Source: Clostridiales bacterium (lineage in GTDB: Bacteria > Bacillota > Clostridia > Lachnospirales > CAG-274). From it: a stretch of DNA of 6,893 nt. The stretch lies in assembly GCA_021202835.1 (NCBI GenBank), contig JAJQCI010000210.1, positions 1 to 6,893 on the forward strand, read 5' to 3'. Made by a program: the position numbers and the translations under genes. A model generated the notes under the pieces. It did not search any database and was not told where the DNA came from. It saw nothing but the letters and a program-made list of their open reading frames with translations. Shown here in pieces: positions 1 to 6,592 of this stretch. Numbering within the stretch: the stretch's first letter is position 1; each line of letters starts with the position of its first letter.

Positions 1-995
1 AAACAGCAGCTGAGGAAACAGAAGACACAGCCGAATTTAACCCTGACAACGCAGAAGACGCCGTAACAATCGAAGAACTCAGAGAGACAAACGGTGCGCC
101 TGTTCCCGTTGCTTCGGGTCTTACTCTCGGCGCAGTTGAAAAATCACTTTCAAACGAATTCTGGAGAACTCTTCAGGAAGGCTATGAATATGCCGCTGAA
201 GACGCAGGCGTTGAAATTGTTGTCAATGCAACAACAGACGAAAGCGACGAAACAGGTCAGCAGACAATGACAGAAACTCTTGTAAACCAGGGCGTAGACG
301 CTCTTATGATGAGCCCTATTTCCGACTCAAACCTTACTGCAGCTGTTGAAAACGCAAACAACGCAGGTATCGTAACAGTAAACGTAAACGACGGTCTTAT
401 TGCACAGGCTGACTATTATGTAGGCCCCGAAGCATATCAGAACGGCCAGCTTGCCGCTGAATGGATTTCAGAACAGCTTGGCGACGAAGGCGAGGTTGCT
501 ATCGTTGTAGGTATGGCTAAGGCTTTCGCAGCACGTCAGCGTACAGCAGGCTTCAAAGACTGGATCGCAGACAACAACTCTAACCTTGAGGTTGTAGCGG
601 AACAGAACGCAGACTGGGACCGTCAGAAGTCTAAAGAGCTTGCTTCAACATGGATTCAGCAGTATCCCGATCTTAAGGCTATCTTCTGCAACAACGACGA
701 CATGGCTCTCGGCGTAGTAGAAGCAGTAGCAGAAGCAGAAGCAGACATCCTCGTTGTAGGTGTTGACGGCATAGGCGAAGCTTATGACTCAATCCGTGCA
801 GGAAAGCTTGACGCAACAGTTGACTCATTCCCCTATTACATGGCTCAGGTTGCTACAGAATGTACACTTCGTGTTCTTGCAGGCCAGGAGATTCCCAGTG
901 TAGTTCATACACCTCAGGCTCTTATTAATGCAGAAAACATCGATTCAGACCCCGCAGACTTAATTAACTGGGTTGCTCCCGTATATGAAAAATAA
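1..995 (+). CDS. Sugar ABC transporter substrate-binding protein, ribose class (5' partial)
   Basis: Extracytoplasmic sugar-binding component of the ABC importer encoded downstream. The frame is open from position 3 to the TAA at 993-995, giving 330 visible residues; the ATG at 267 is internal. Signal peptide and lipobox lie outside the window. Residues 1-28 are a Thr/Glu/Asp/Ala-rich linker, as expected after a lipidated cysteine, and the periplasmic-binding-protein type 1 fold starts near residue 40 (LTLGAVEKSLSNEFW). By recalled alignment to E. coli RbsB, conserved ligand positions are N51, F53, W54, R178, W205, N231 (NNDDMALG) and D255 (VGVDG). Positions equivalent to RbsB D89, R90, F214 and Q235 are N129, D130, V254 and S275, so the ligand may not be ribose. 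First visible gene of the operon, 102 bp before the ATPase with a stem-loop in the gap. Family call firm; substrate unknown. Confidence 0.93.
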   Translation, partial: TAAEETEDTAEFNPDNAEDAVTIEELRETNGAPVPVASGLTLGAVEKSLSNEFWRTLQEGYEYAAEDAGVEIVVNATTDESDETGQQTMTETLVNQGVDALMMSPISDSNLTAAVENANNAGIVTVNVNDGLIAQADYYVGPEAYQNGQLAAEWISEQLGDEGEVAIVVGMAKAFAARQRTAGFKDWIADNNSNLEVVAEQNADWDRQKSKELASTWIQQYPDLKAIFCNNDDMALGVVEAVAEAEADILVVGVDGIGEAYDSIRAGKLDATVDSFPYYMAQVATECTLRVLAGQEIPSVVHTPQALINAENIDSDPADLINWVAPVYEK

Positions 996-1045
996 TTAAT
1001 TTAAATTTATATAGATATTTGATTTTATAATAACACATCATCAAA

Positions 1046-1075
1046 GCGGCAGCCGCAAAACAGGCCGGCTGCCGC
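1046..1075 (+). promoter_or_regulatory. Intercistronic stem-loop between binding-protein and ATPase genes
   Basis: A perfect 10-bp GC-rich inverted repeat, GCGGCAGCCG (1046-1055) and CGGCTGCCGC (1066-1075), encloses a 10-nt loop. It is followed by CTTATTCC rather than a T-run, so it is not a textbook intrinsic terminator. Binding-protein genes are often expressed more highly than their membrane partners, and hairpins at this place protect the upstream mRNA 3' end or cause partial termination. That role is inferred here. The stem ends 9 nt before the AGGAGG of the next gene, so it could also affect ribosome access. Confidence 0.75.
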
Positions 1076-1097
1076 CTTATTCCGAGGAGGGACGGAT

Positions 1098-2603
1098 ATG
1101 GGAAACGCCGTAGAATTTGTTAAAATCAATAAACATTTCCCCGGAGTACACGTTTTGAAGGATATTTCCTTTACCGTAAAGGAGGGAGAGGTTCACGCCT
1201 TACTGGGTGAAAACGGAGCGGGCAAGTCCACTCTGCTTAATATTCTTCACGGCGTATACAGCGAATATGAGGGCGAGGTTTATCTTCACGGAAAGAAGGT
1301 AAGCTTCAAAAACCCCAATGACGCAATTCTGAACGGAAATATTTATAAAGTACACCAGGAAACAATGGTGGTTGAAGAACTGACAGTAGGACAGAATGTT
1401 ACCCTTGGCTATGAGCCTAAAAAGGGATTATTTATAGATTTTGCGAAGATGCACAGCGACGTAGACGCAATTCTGCAGGAGCTTAACTGCAGCTTTAGGT
1501 CAAGAGATATAGTAAGCACTTTAACGGCAGGCGAAAAGCAGATGCTTGCCATTGCAAAGGCTGTTTATCATCATTCAAACATTATTTCTCTCGACGAGCC
1601 TACGGCCTCGCTTACATCAAAAGAAACGGAAGCTCTGTTTTCTATAGTAAGAAAGCTTAAAAAGGACGGCATCACTATTTTATATGTAAGCCATCACCTT
1701 GAAGAAATCTTCCAGATTTGCGACAGAGCCACAATAATGCGTGACGGTGAATTTATCACCACGCTGGATATAAAGAAAACAACTCAGGACGAGCTCATTC
1801 ACGCCATGGTAGGAAGAAGCGTTTCCGCCGTAGCAGCAAGACTTAAGCCCTCACAGGCTAAGCCGGAGGTAGTTCTGAAGGTAGATAAATTAACAGACGG
1901 CCACAAATTCAGCGACATAAGCTTTGAGCTTCACAAAGGCGAAATATTGGGCTTCTACGGCCTTGTAGGTGCCGGAAGAACGGAGATTATGAGAGTTATA
2001 ACAGGGGCCGACCAGAAAATAGGCGGAAAAATTACCCTGAAGGGAAAGGAAGTCACCGGTGGCTGGAACTCCACAAAGGCCCTTAAGGCCGGAATAGGGC
2101 TTCTTCCCGAAGACAGAAAAACACAGGGCTTTAACAAGCTTGCTTCCAACTGTGAAAACATAGCAATTTCAAGCCTTGAAAAATATTTAACGGGCGGATT
2201 TACAAGTGATTCCAAAAAAATGGAGAATGCAAAATATTTCTTCCGGGAGCTGGATATTAACCCCAAGCTTCCGGAATATATGACTGTAAATATGTCCGGC
2301 GGAAATCAGCAGAAGGTTATTCTTGCAAAATGGATGTCAACCAATGTTGATATTATAATATTCGACGAACCCACAAAGGGTGTAGACGTAGCGGCAAAGG
2401 CCGAAATCTACCGCCTTATGGAGGAGCTTGTAGCAAACGGCAAGAGCATAATAGTTGTTTCATCAGAGCTTCCCGAGGCAGTGGGAATAAGCGACAGACT
2501 TATTGTTATGAGTGAAGGTAAAATTACGGCGGAATTTACAGACAGAAAAGATATGGATTCCGATGTTATATTAAACTATGCGATTGGAGGTAATCAGGCA
2601 TGA
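1098..2603 (+). CDS. Sugar ABC transporter ATP-binding protein, RbsA/MglA/XylG type (two ABC domains)
   Basis: Cytoplasmic ATPase powering the sugar importer; 501 residues, the usual length for this double-domain class. Domain 1 (about 5-240) has Walker A GENGAGKST (37-45), Q-loop Q87, a divergent signature LTAGEKQ (142-148), Walker B IISLDEP (162-168, catalytic Glu 167) and switch His H199. Domain 2 (about 258-500) has the degenerate Walker A GLVGAGRTE (288-296), which lacks the lysine, a good signature MSGGNQQK (399-406), Walker B IIIFDEPTKG (419-428), and SSE (455-457) in place of the switch His. This asymmetry is normal in CUT2 sugar importers and implies one competent hydrolytic site. 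Start supported by AGGAGG at 1085-1090, 7 nt upstream of the ATG. The stop overlaps the permease start (ATGA), so the two are translationally coupled. RbsA, MglA and XylG cannot be told apart from this sequence alone. Confidence 0.96.
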   Translation: MGNAVEFVKINKHFPGVHVLKDISFTVKEGEVHALLGENGAGKSTLLNILHGVYSEYEGEVYLHGKKVSFKNPNDAILNGNIYKVHQETMVVEELTVGQNVTLGYEPKKGLFIDFAKMHSDVDAILQELNCSFRSRDIVSTLTAGEKQMLAIAKAVYHHSNIISLDEPTASLTSKETEALFSIVRKLKKDGITILYVSHHLEEIFQICDRATIMRDGEFITTLDIKKTTQDELIHAMVGRSVSAVAARLKPSQAKPEVVLKVDKLTDGHKFSDISFELHKGEILGFYGLVGAGRTEIMRVITGADQKIGGKITLKGKEVTGGWNSTKALKAGIGLLPEDRKTQGFNKLASNCENIAISSLEKYLTGGFTSDSKKMENAKYFFRELDINPKLPEYMTVNMSGGNQQKVILAKWMSTNVDIIIFDEPTKGVDVAAKAEIYRLMEELVANGKSIIVVSSELPEAVGISDRLIVMSEGKITAEFTDRKDMDSDVILNYAIGGNQA

Positions 2604-3571
2604 AAAATTTTTACGTAAAATATAAACGAGAAATTCTCGTATTCATAGCTGCCATCGTAATGTGTGCAGTTTTCACGGCAATTAACCCTCAGTTCTTTAC
2701 TTGGAGAAATATGCTGACTGTTTTCCAGCAGATGGTTCTTAACAGTCTTCTTGCAGCAGGTATTATGTTCACAATCCTTACAGGCGGAATCGACCTTTCA
2801 ATAGGCTGTACATTCGCCATAGTAGGTATAGCCGTGGCCTCGGGCTGTGTCGGCGGAATGAACCCATTTATAGCCATTGTTATAGGTCTTTTGGTAGGCG
2901 CTGTTTTAGGCCTTTTCAACGGTGTTCTTGTAGCAAACCTTAAGCTTCAGCCCTTCATAGCAACCTTGGGTACTATGAGCTTATACCGTGGTATTGCCTA
3001 CGTAGTAACAGGCGGAACCCCGGTAACAAATGTTCCCGATTCATTCAGAAACATTTTCAACGGCCAGATAGGAACAACGGGAATTCGTTTCTACGTATTG
3101 GTTATGATAGTTGTTTTCATAATTGTACATATAATTCTTTCAAAAACCAGAACCGGTGATTATCTCTACGCTGTCGGCGGAAACGAAGAAGCGGCTAAGC
3201 TCTCCGGTGTTAACGTTAAAAAGACAAAATACATAGCTTACATCGCCAGCGGCGTATGTACGGCAATAGCAGGCCTTGTTATGCTGGCAAGCTTAGGCTC
3301 GGCCGAGCCCACAGCCGGTATAGGATATGAAACAAACGCAATCGCCGCAGCGGCAATCGGCGGAACATCAATGGCAGGCGGCCGAGGAACAGCTCTCGGA
3401 ACCTTCGTAGGTGCTCTTATGCTTGCGGTTCTTAAAGTAGGTATGGTTGTTATAAACGTAGACTCCTTCTGGCAGTACGTTGTAACAGGTCTTATAATTA
3501 TAGTTGCCTCCTATTTCGAATATATCAAGGGTGACGTTGCAGCATTTATGGCTCGCCACAAAAAAGCTTGA
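2600..3571 (+). CDS. Sugar ABC transporter permease, RbsC family
   Basis: Inner-membrane channel subunit, probably a homodimer, of the CUT2-type importer; 323 residues, typical for RbsC. Strongly hydrophobic segments lie at about residues 11-28, 46-62, 67-83, 88-112, 117-137, 163-181, 210-233, 244-256, 265-285 and 290-306. Family landmarks are GGIDLSIG (62-69), the cytoplasmic coupling-loop sequence GGNEEAAKLSGVN (193-205) that docks on the ATPase, and IGGTSMAGGRGT (253-264). The tail is short and basic (ARHKKA). The ATG overlaps the ATPase TGA by 4 bp, with GGAGG at 2586-2590 inside the ATPase gene, 9 nt upstream. With the upstream binding protein and ATPase it makes a complete single-permease importer. 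Family call secure; transported sugar not deducible. Confidence 0.96.
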   Translation: MKNFYVKYKREILVFIAAIVMCAVFTAINPQFFTWRNMLTVFQQMVLNSLLAAGIMFTILTGGIDLSIGCTFAIVGIAVASGCVGGMNPFIAIVIGLLVGAVLGLFNGVLVANLKLQPFIATLGTMSLYRGIAYVVTGGTPVTNVPDSFRNIFNGQIGTTGIRFYVLVMIVVFIIVHIILSKTRTGDYLYAVGGNEEAAKLSGVNVKKTKYIAYIASGVCTAIAGLVMLASLGSAEPTAGIGYETNAIAAAAIGGTSMAGGRGTALGTFVGALMLAVLKVGMVVINVDSFWQYVVTGLIIIVASYFEYIKGDVAAFMARHKKA

Positions 3572-3585
3572 TTTTGAAAAAAGGC

Positions 3586-3599
3586 TTAATTATAATTAA
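3586..3599. repeat. AT-only palindrome in the permease-kinase gap
   Basis: TTAATTATAATTAA is a perfect 14-bp palindrome in the 64-bp gap between permease and kinase genes. It has no loop and no GC pairs, so it would be a weak RNA hairpin. It could be an operator half-site arrangement or simply AT-rich spacer; the sequence does not decide. Confidence 0.3.
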
Positions 3600-3635
3600 A
3601 GAACATAAAACCTGCAAGAAAGAAGAGTGATAAGA

Positions 3636-4550
3636 ATGCGCAGTAAAATAACGGTTATAGGAAGCTTAAATTATGACGTAATTTTAAAAATACCCCGTTT
3701 ACCCCAGTGCGGAGAGACACTTCCCGTAAAAAGCGCTGTTTTCAGCGCAGGCGGAAAAGGAGCAAACCAGGCTGTTCAGGCTTCGAAGCTCGGGGTTGAA
3801 ACATATATGGTAGGTTGTGTAGGGGAAGATGTTCAAGGAGATTATCTGGTTAAAACCACCGAGAAATACGGCGTTAACACAAAATACATAAGACGCTGCA
3901 GCGAGTCCACAGGCATGGGCGTTGTAAACGCTCTCGAAAGCGGCGAGGTTTACGCCTGTATCGTAAGAGGAGCAAACTTCGCCATTACAAGGGCAGACGT
4001 TGACGCAGCCGAGGAGGCTCTCAAAGAGTCGGAAACAGCGATTTTCCAGCTTGAAATCCCCGGAGAAATAAACGAATATGCAATAGACAAAGCAAAGAAA
4101 TGCGGCTGCAGAGTTCTCTTAAACGCAGCCCCGGCAGCGGAAATATCGGAAGAATCTCTTAAAAAATGCGATATTTTGGTTGTAAATGAGGTTGAAGCGG
4201 CCTTCTATCTGAAAGAAAAAATCGAAACCTCGGAACAGGCTGAAAAAGGCGCCCTTTACCTTTCCGAAAAATACGGCGCCGACATTATAATAACTTTGGG
4301 AAGCTTAGGCTCGGTTGTGTGTGAAGATGGAAAAACCACCTTTATTCCTTCAAAAAAGGTAAACGCAGTAGAATCTACCGGGGCCGGCGACAGCTTTATA
4401 GGAGCCGTGGGATATGCTTTAATCGAAGGCATGAGCCTGACGGAGGCCTGTAAATTCGCTACCTGCTGCAGTGCAATAACAGTATGTAAGCCCGGCGGTC
4501 AGCCTGCCATGCCTACGCTTGACGAGGTTAAGGAAACATATAAAGATTAA
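3636..4550 (+). CDS. rbsK: Ribokinase (PfkB-family sugar kinase)
   Basis: Cytoplasmic ATP-dependent kinase expected to phosphorylate the imported or isomerised sugar at its terminal hydroxyl. Using the ATG at 3636 gives 304 residues, close to the family norm. A GTG at 3627 would add three residues, but the purine-rich AGAAGAG at 3620-3626 fits the ATG better (9-nt spacer). Family marks: GSLNYD (9-14), whose N12/D14 correspond to sugar-binding Asn/Asp of E. coli RbsK; PfkB signature 1 GGKGANQA (39-46); QLE (E140); LNAAPA (162-167); NEVE (184-187), the NxxE Mg/phosphate motif; TLGSLGS; TGAGD (248-252) with catalytic base D252; and the C-terminal KPGGQPAMPT typical of the monovalent-cation site. 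These features fit ribokinase better than fructokinase or adenosine kinase. It lies 64 bp after the permease and 16 bp before the isomerase. No rbsD is present, and ribose is not proven as substrate. Confidence 0.9.
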   Translation: MRSKITVIGSLNYDVILKIPRLPQCGETLPVKSAVFSAGGKGANQAVQASKLGVETYMVGCVGEDVQGDYLVKTTEKYGVNTKYIRRCSESTGMGVVNALESGEVYACIVRGANFAITRADVDAAEEALKESETAIFQLEIPGEINEYAIDKAKKCGCRVLLNAAPAAEISEESLKKCDILVVNEVEAAFYLKEKIETSEQAEKGALYLSEKYGADIIITLGSLGSVVCEDGKTTFIPSKKVNAVESTGAGDSFIGAVGYALIEGMSLTEACKFATCCSAITVCKPGGQPAMPTLDEVKETYKD

Positions 4551-4553
4551 GAA

Positions 4554-4559
4554 AGGCGG
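4554..4559 (+). promoter_or_regulatory. Ribosome binding site that fixes the isomerase start
   Basis: AGGCGG, within GAAAGGCGG just after the kinase stop, lies 7 nt before the ATG at 4567. An earlier in-frame ATG at 4519 would lie inside the kinase gene, has no comparable site, and would add a basic 16-residue extension unlike the family N-terminus. This supports 4567 as the start. Confidence 0.7.
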
Positions 4560-4566
4560 TATATAT

Positions 4567-5487
4567 ATGAATTATGCGGGAAGAATGAATTCCTTTATAT
4601 TTAAAGGCAAAAATGTATTTGATGCCATTGCGGCATACCGCAAAATGAACGGAATTACCCATTTGGAGTTTAACTACCCTGAACACATAGAGGGCTATGA
4701 TTTGGAAGAAATCAAAAAGGCTATGGGTCCTCTTAAGGTAAACGGCTTTGCCGTAAGATGGAGAAACGACTGGAAAAACGGAGATTTAACGAATCCCGAT
4801 CCGGTTTTGAGAAAAAAGGCTATAGACATGGTTAAGGACGCCTGCGATATATGCAGAAGCTTAGGCGGAAGCGTTATAACACTGTGGCTTGAAAACGACG
4901 GCTTCGACTACTCCTTCCAGATGGACTATGTTACAGGCTGGAACCAGATTGTTGAAGCTATGAGAGAAATCTGCGACTATGCTCCCGATATGAAGATAAG
5001 CATAGAATATAAGCCCTTTGAAGAGAGAAACTTCGCCCTTATGGATTCATCGGGAATGACTCTCCTGATGGTAAACGCAATTGACAGACCCAACATAGGC
5101 GTAACCTTCGATTTTTGCCACATGCTTATGAAGCGTGACAACCCCAGCTACGGCCTTGCCTTGGCGGCAAGTCAGGGAAAGCTCTTCGGCCTTCATATGA
5201 ATGACGGCTACAGCCAGCAGGACAGCGGCCTTATTTTCGGCTCAATCCACCACGCACAGTCACTGGAGTTTGTATATTATCTGAGAAAATATAATTATGA
5301 CGGCGTTGTTTTCTTCGACACCTTCCCCATAAGAGAGGCTGCCGAGCCGGAAACTCAGGCTAATATAGATTCATTTGAAAAATATTTGGCAATAGTTGAT
5401 GATTTGGGCGTAGACAAGATTGACGAAATCGTAGCAAAGAGAGACGGCATAAGCGCCCAGAAGCTCATAATGAGCATGATAAGATAA
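4567..5487 (+). CDS. Xylose-isomerase-like TIM-barrel sugar isomerase/epimerase (L-rhamnose-isomerase-like metal site)
   Basis: Probable cytoplasmic aldose-ketose isomerase or epimerase of the AP-endonuclease-2/xylose-isomerase-like TIM-barrel superfamily; 306 residues, no signal peptide. Alternating barrel strands are visible, such as THLEFN, VNGFAVRW, GSVITLWLEN, MKISIEYKP, IGVTFDFCH, LFGLHMND and GVVFFDTFP. Candidate metal ligands are E147, D182, H210 and D251. The spacings E147-Y-K149 and D182-x-x-H185 match the Glu/Lys and Asp/His pairs recalled for Pseudomonas stutzeri L-rhamnose isomerase (E219/K221, D254/H257). D219, in a loop after H210, may replace part of that enzyme's second-site Asp cluster. 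Those enzymes act broadly on aldoses, so the substrate cannot be read from sequence. Last gene of the operon, 16 bp after the kinase, with a terminator about 135 bp downstream. A 3-epimerase or inosose/hydroxypyruvate isomerase-like role remains possible. Confidence 0.82.
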   Translation: MNYAGRMNSFIFKGKNVFDAIAAYRKMNGITHLEFNYPEHIEGYDLEEIKKAMGPLKVNGFAVRWRNDWKNGDLTNPDPVLRKKAIDMVKDACDICRSLGGSVITLWLENDGFDYSFQMDYVTGWNQIVEAMREICDYAPDMKISIEYKPFEERNFALMDSSGMTLLMVNAIDRPNIGVTFDFCHMLMKRDNPSYGLALAASQGKLFGLHMNDGYSQQDSGLIFGSIHHAQSLEFVYYLRKYNYDGVVFFDTFPIREAAEPETQANIDSFEKYLAIVDDLGVDKIDEIVAKRDGISAQKLIMSMIR

Positions 5488-5509
5488 TTACACTTTTATT
5501 GTGTTTTAA

Positions 5510-5542
5510 CTAAGCGTATACCCCCATGGGTTTACCTCCTTT
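5510..5542 (-). other. Orphan Shine-Dalgarno with a five-codon ORF
   Basis: On the minus strand, a consensus AAAGGAGG (5535-5542) lies 7 nt upstream of an ATG (5525-5527) that opens a five-codon frame, MGVYA, ending in TAG at 5510-5512. Nothing longer is open from this start. It may be the relic of a lost gene start, a leader peptide, or chance. Read on the plus strand, the same bases give ACCTCCTTT, identical to the anti-Shine-Dalgarno end of 16S rRNA, but the flanks do not resemble 16S. Confidence 0.25.
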
Positions 5543-5560
5543 AATAATGTATGTACAGTG

Positions 5561-5592
5561 CAGGCTGAAGCATTTGGAATGTTTTCAGCCTG
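5561..5592. repeat. Intergenic hairpin after the sugar operon
   Basis: Perfect 9-bp arms CAGGCTGAA (5561-5569) and TTCAGCCTG (5584-5592). The stem can extend inward through GCATT and AATGT with one bulged T and a G-T wobble, leaving a 3-nt loop. It is followed by TATTGTATTTGCAG, a T-rich but interrupted tail, so it could be a weak terminator or an mRNA 3'-end stabiliser for the operon. Confidence 0.6.
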
Positions 5593-5599
5593 TATTGTA

Positions 5600-5617
5600 T
5601 TTGCAGAAAACTGCAAA
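5600..5617. repeat. Small intergenic hairpin (tetraloop)
   Basis: TTTGCAG (5600-5606) and CTGCAAA (5611-5617) form a perfect 7-bp stem closing an AAAA loop. It sits between the two larger hairpins. The A-rich right side encodes the T-run used by the neighbouring terminator when that is read on the minus strand, so this hairpin may be partly a by-product of that requirement. Confidence 0.5.
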
Positions 5618-5622
5618 AACTA

Positions 5623-5652
5623 AGCCGTGCATCGGGGCACGGCTCAATTTTT
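5623..5652 (+). terminator. Intrinsic terminator of the sugar operon, probably bidirectional
   Basis: AGCCGTGC (5623-5630) and GCACGGCT (5637-5644) form a perfect 8-bp GC-rich stem with a 6-nt loop. On the plus strand it is followed by CAATTTTTAT, a T-rich tail that should end transcripts coming from the isomerase. On the minus strand the stem is followed by TAGTTTTTGC, so it can also end transcription of the dockerin gene remnant, whose stop codon lies 18 bp away. This suits a shared terminator between convergent genes. Confidence 0.82.
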
Positions 5653-5665
5653 ATGAATTATTTCA

Positions 5666-5845
5666 GTTTTCCTTTATTAAGTTTTTAAGAAGCTGTGCTG
5701 CATCGGTTTCATCTATAACTCCGTTGCCGTTTACATCGGCCGGTTCGGTTTCTTCAGCCTCAGAGACAGCCGGGCTGTTTACATATTGTAATATGGCTAC
5801 TGCGTCGGTAAGGTCTTCGCTTCCGTCGCCGTTTACATCGGCGGA
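5666..5845 (-). other. Type I dockerin domain (two calcium-binding repeats)
   Basis: Two F-hand-like repeats about 35 residues apart: ADVNGDGSEDLTDAVAILQY and ADVNGNGVIDETDAAQLLKN. Each has the calcium-loop Asp/Asn positions (DxNxDGxxDxxD-like) followed by a hydrophobic helix, the hallmark of type I dockerins. They lie at the extreme C-terminus of the broken protein, the usual place. A dockerin implies that the intact protein was meant to bind a cohesin on a scaffoldin or cell surface; no cohesin gene is in the window. The first repeat has SED where DG(x)(I/V)D is more usual, and the linker between repeats is acidic. Confidence 0.9.
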
Positions 5846-6587
5846 GCAGTGAAGCTCATAGCTTGTTATAACAGTGTCATAGGATGTTAAACTGTCCTTT
5901 TTGCTAGGTGTATATGAAATTACAAGGCGGTAGGTTCTGCCTCTTGTCAGCGAAAGGGGAATGGATGTAACCTCTGTTCCCACAGAGACGCCGTTTGCCA
6001 TAATTTCATCATCAAGCTTGACGATAACCGTTCCTCCGTTTTTGTTGTTTGTCTTAAGCTCAAGATTATAGTTGGGGCTTGAGGGGCTAAGCTCGGAGAC
6101 AACCTCTGCGGCGGGAGTTAATGCGGTGTTTCCTTCCGCAAGGTTAAGGTCGGTTTTTTTCGAAGATTCATAAATATCTATATTTGTTACTGTAATGGAA
6201 GCGTAACGTGCTGCGAAAAAGCCTGCATATATTGAGGCTTCGTCCTGAACCGTTAAGGGGTCTTCTTCAAAGCCGTATGTATAGGAAAAGCTCCTTCCTA
6301 CAACTCTGTCGGCATATTCGGCGTTTCCGTCGCCTACGGCTAGTATTTCCACAGAAGCATAATAGCCGTTGTTAAGTCTCGAAAGCTCAATATGATATTT
6401 GTCTCCAGCCTTGGGATAGAAATATTCTCCCGTTTCAAACTCTTCATTCGTCGTAATATAGTCATCAAATTCGGAGCCGTCATAAATATTGAAAAACTCG
6501 TTTTTAAGGCCGCTTAAATCGGAGCCGTCGCTTGCGCCTACACCGGAGCGCACAACAGATTTATACGGTTTGAGTTGATTCTCTTTA

Positions 6588-6592
6588 TTTTT
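6588..6592 (-). other. Frameshift site in an A5 homopolymer of the dockerin gene remnant
   Basis: Upstream of this run the coding-like frame reads ...TTVDEAK. Downstream the coding-like frame is one position off and reads KNKENQLKPYKSVVRSG. Adding one A to the run joins them into a continuous product. Without it, the upstream frame ends at a TAG near 6540 and the downstream frame is blocked by a TGA at 6599-6601. The run does not form a good X-XXY-YYZ slippery heptamer, so mutation or a homopolymer read error is likelier than programmed frameshifting. Confidence 0.7.

Noticed and set aside
720..743. Four near-identical hexamers (GAAGCA/GTAGCA) in the binding-protein gene
   Set aside because: They encode a short Ala/Glu helix segment in the expected place of the fold. 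Codon-level low complexity explains it better than a functional repeat.
1026..1031. TATAAT as a possible internal promoter before the ATPase gene
   Set aside because: It is a perfect -10 hexamer, but in a very AT-rich stretch, with only AAATTT at the -35 distance and no extended -10 TG.
1520..1550. Divergent first ABC signature (LTAGEKQ) and degenerate second Walker A as a possible defect of the ATPase
   Set aside because: Such asymmetry is normal in RbsA/MglA-type double ATPases and does not indicate inactivation.
1955..2266. A 103-codon minus-strand open frame within the ATPase gene
   Set aside because: It is fully antisense to a clear ABC ATPase with all its motifs. The same reasoning removes the minus-strand frames at 2689-2919 and 3368-3559 inside the permease.
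4519..4566. An upstream in-frame ATG giving the isomerase a 16-residue basic extension
   Set aside because: It lies inside the kinase gene without a good ribosome binding site. The ATG at 4567 has AGGCGG at ideal spacing and begins where family-like sequence begins.
5526..5852. A 108-codon plus-strand open frame
   Set aside because: It runs antisense through the dockerin region and across the terminator hairpin, and its product has no recognisable character.
6588..6592. Programmed -1 frameshifting in the dockerin gene
   Set aside because: The run is not a proper slippery heptamer for two-tRNA slippage, no downstream structure stands out, and the gene already lacks its 5' end.
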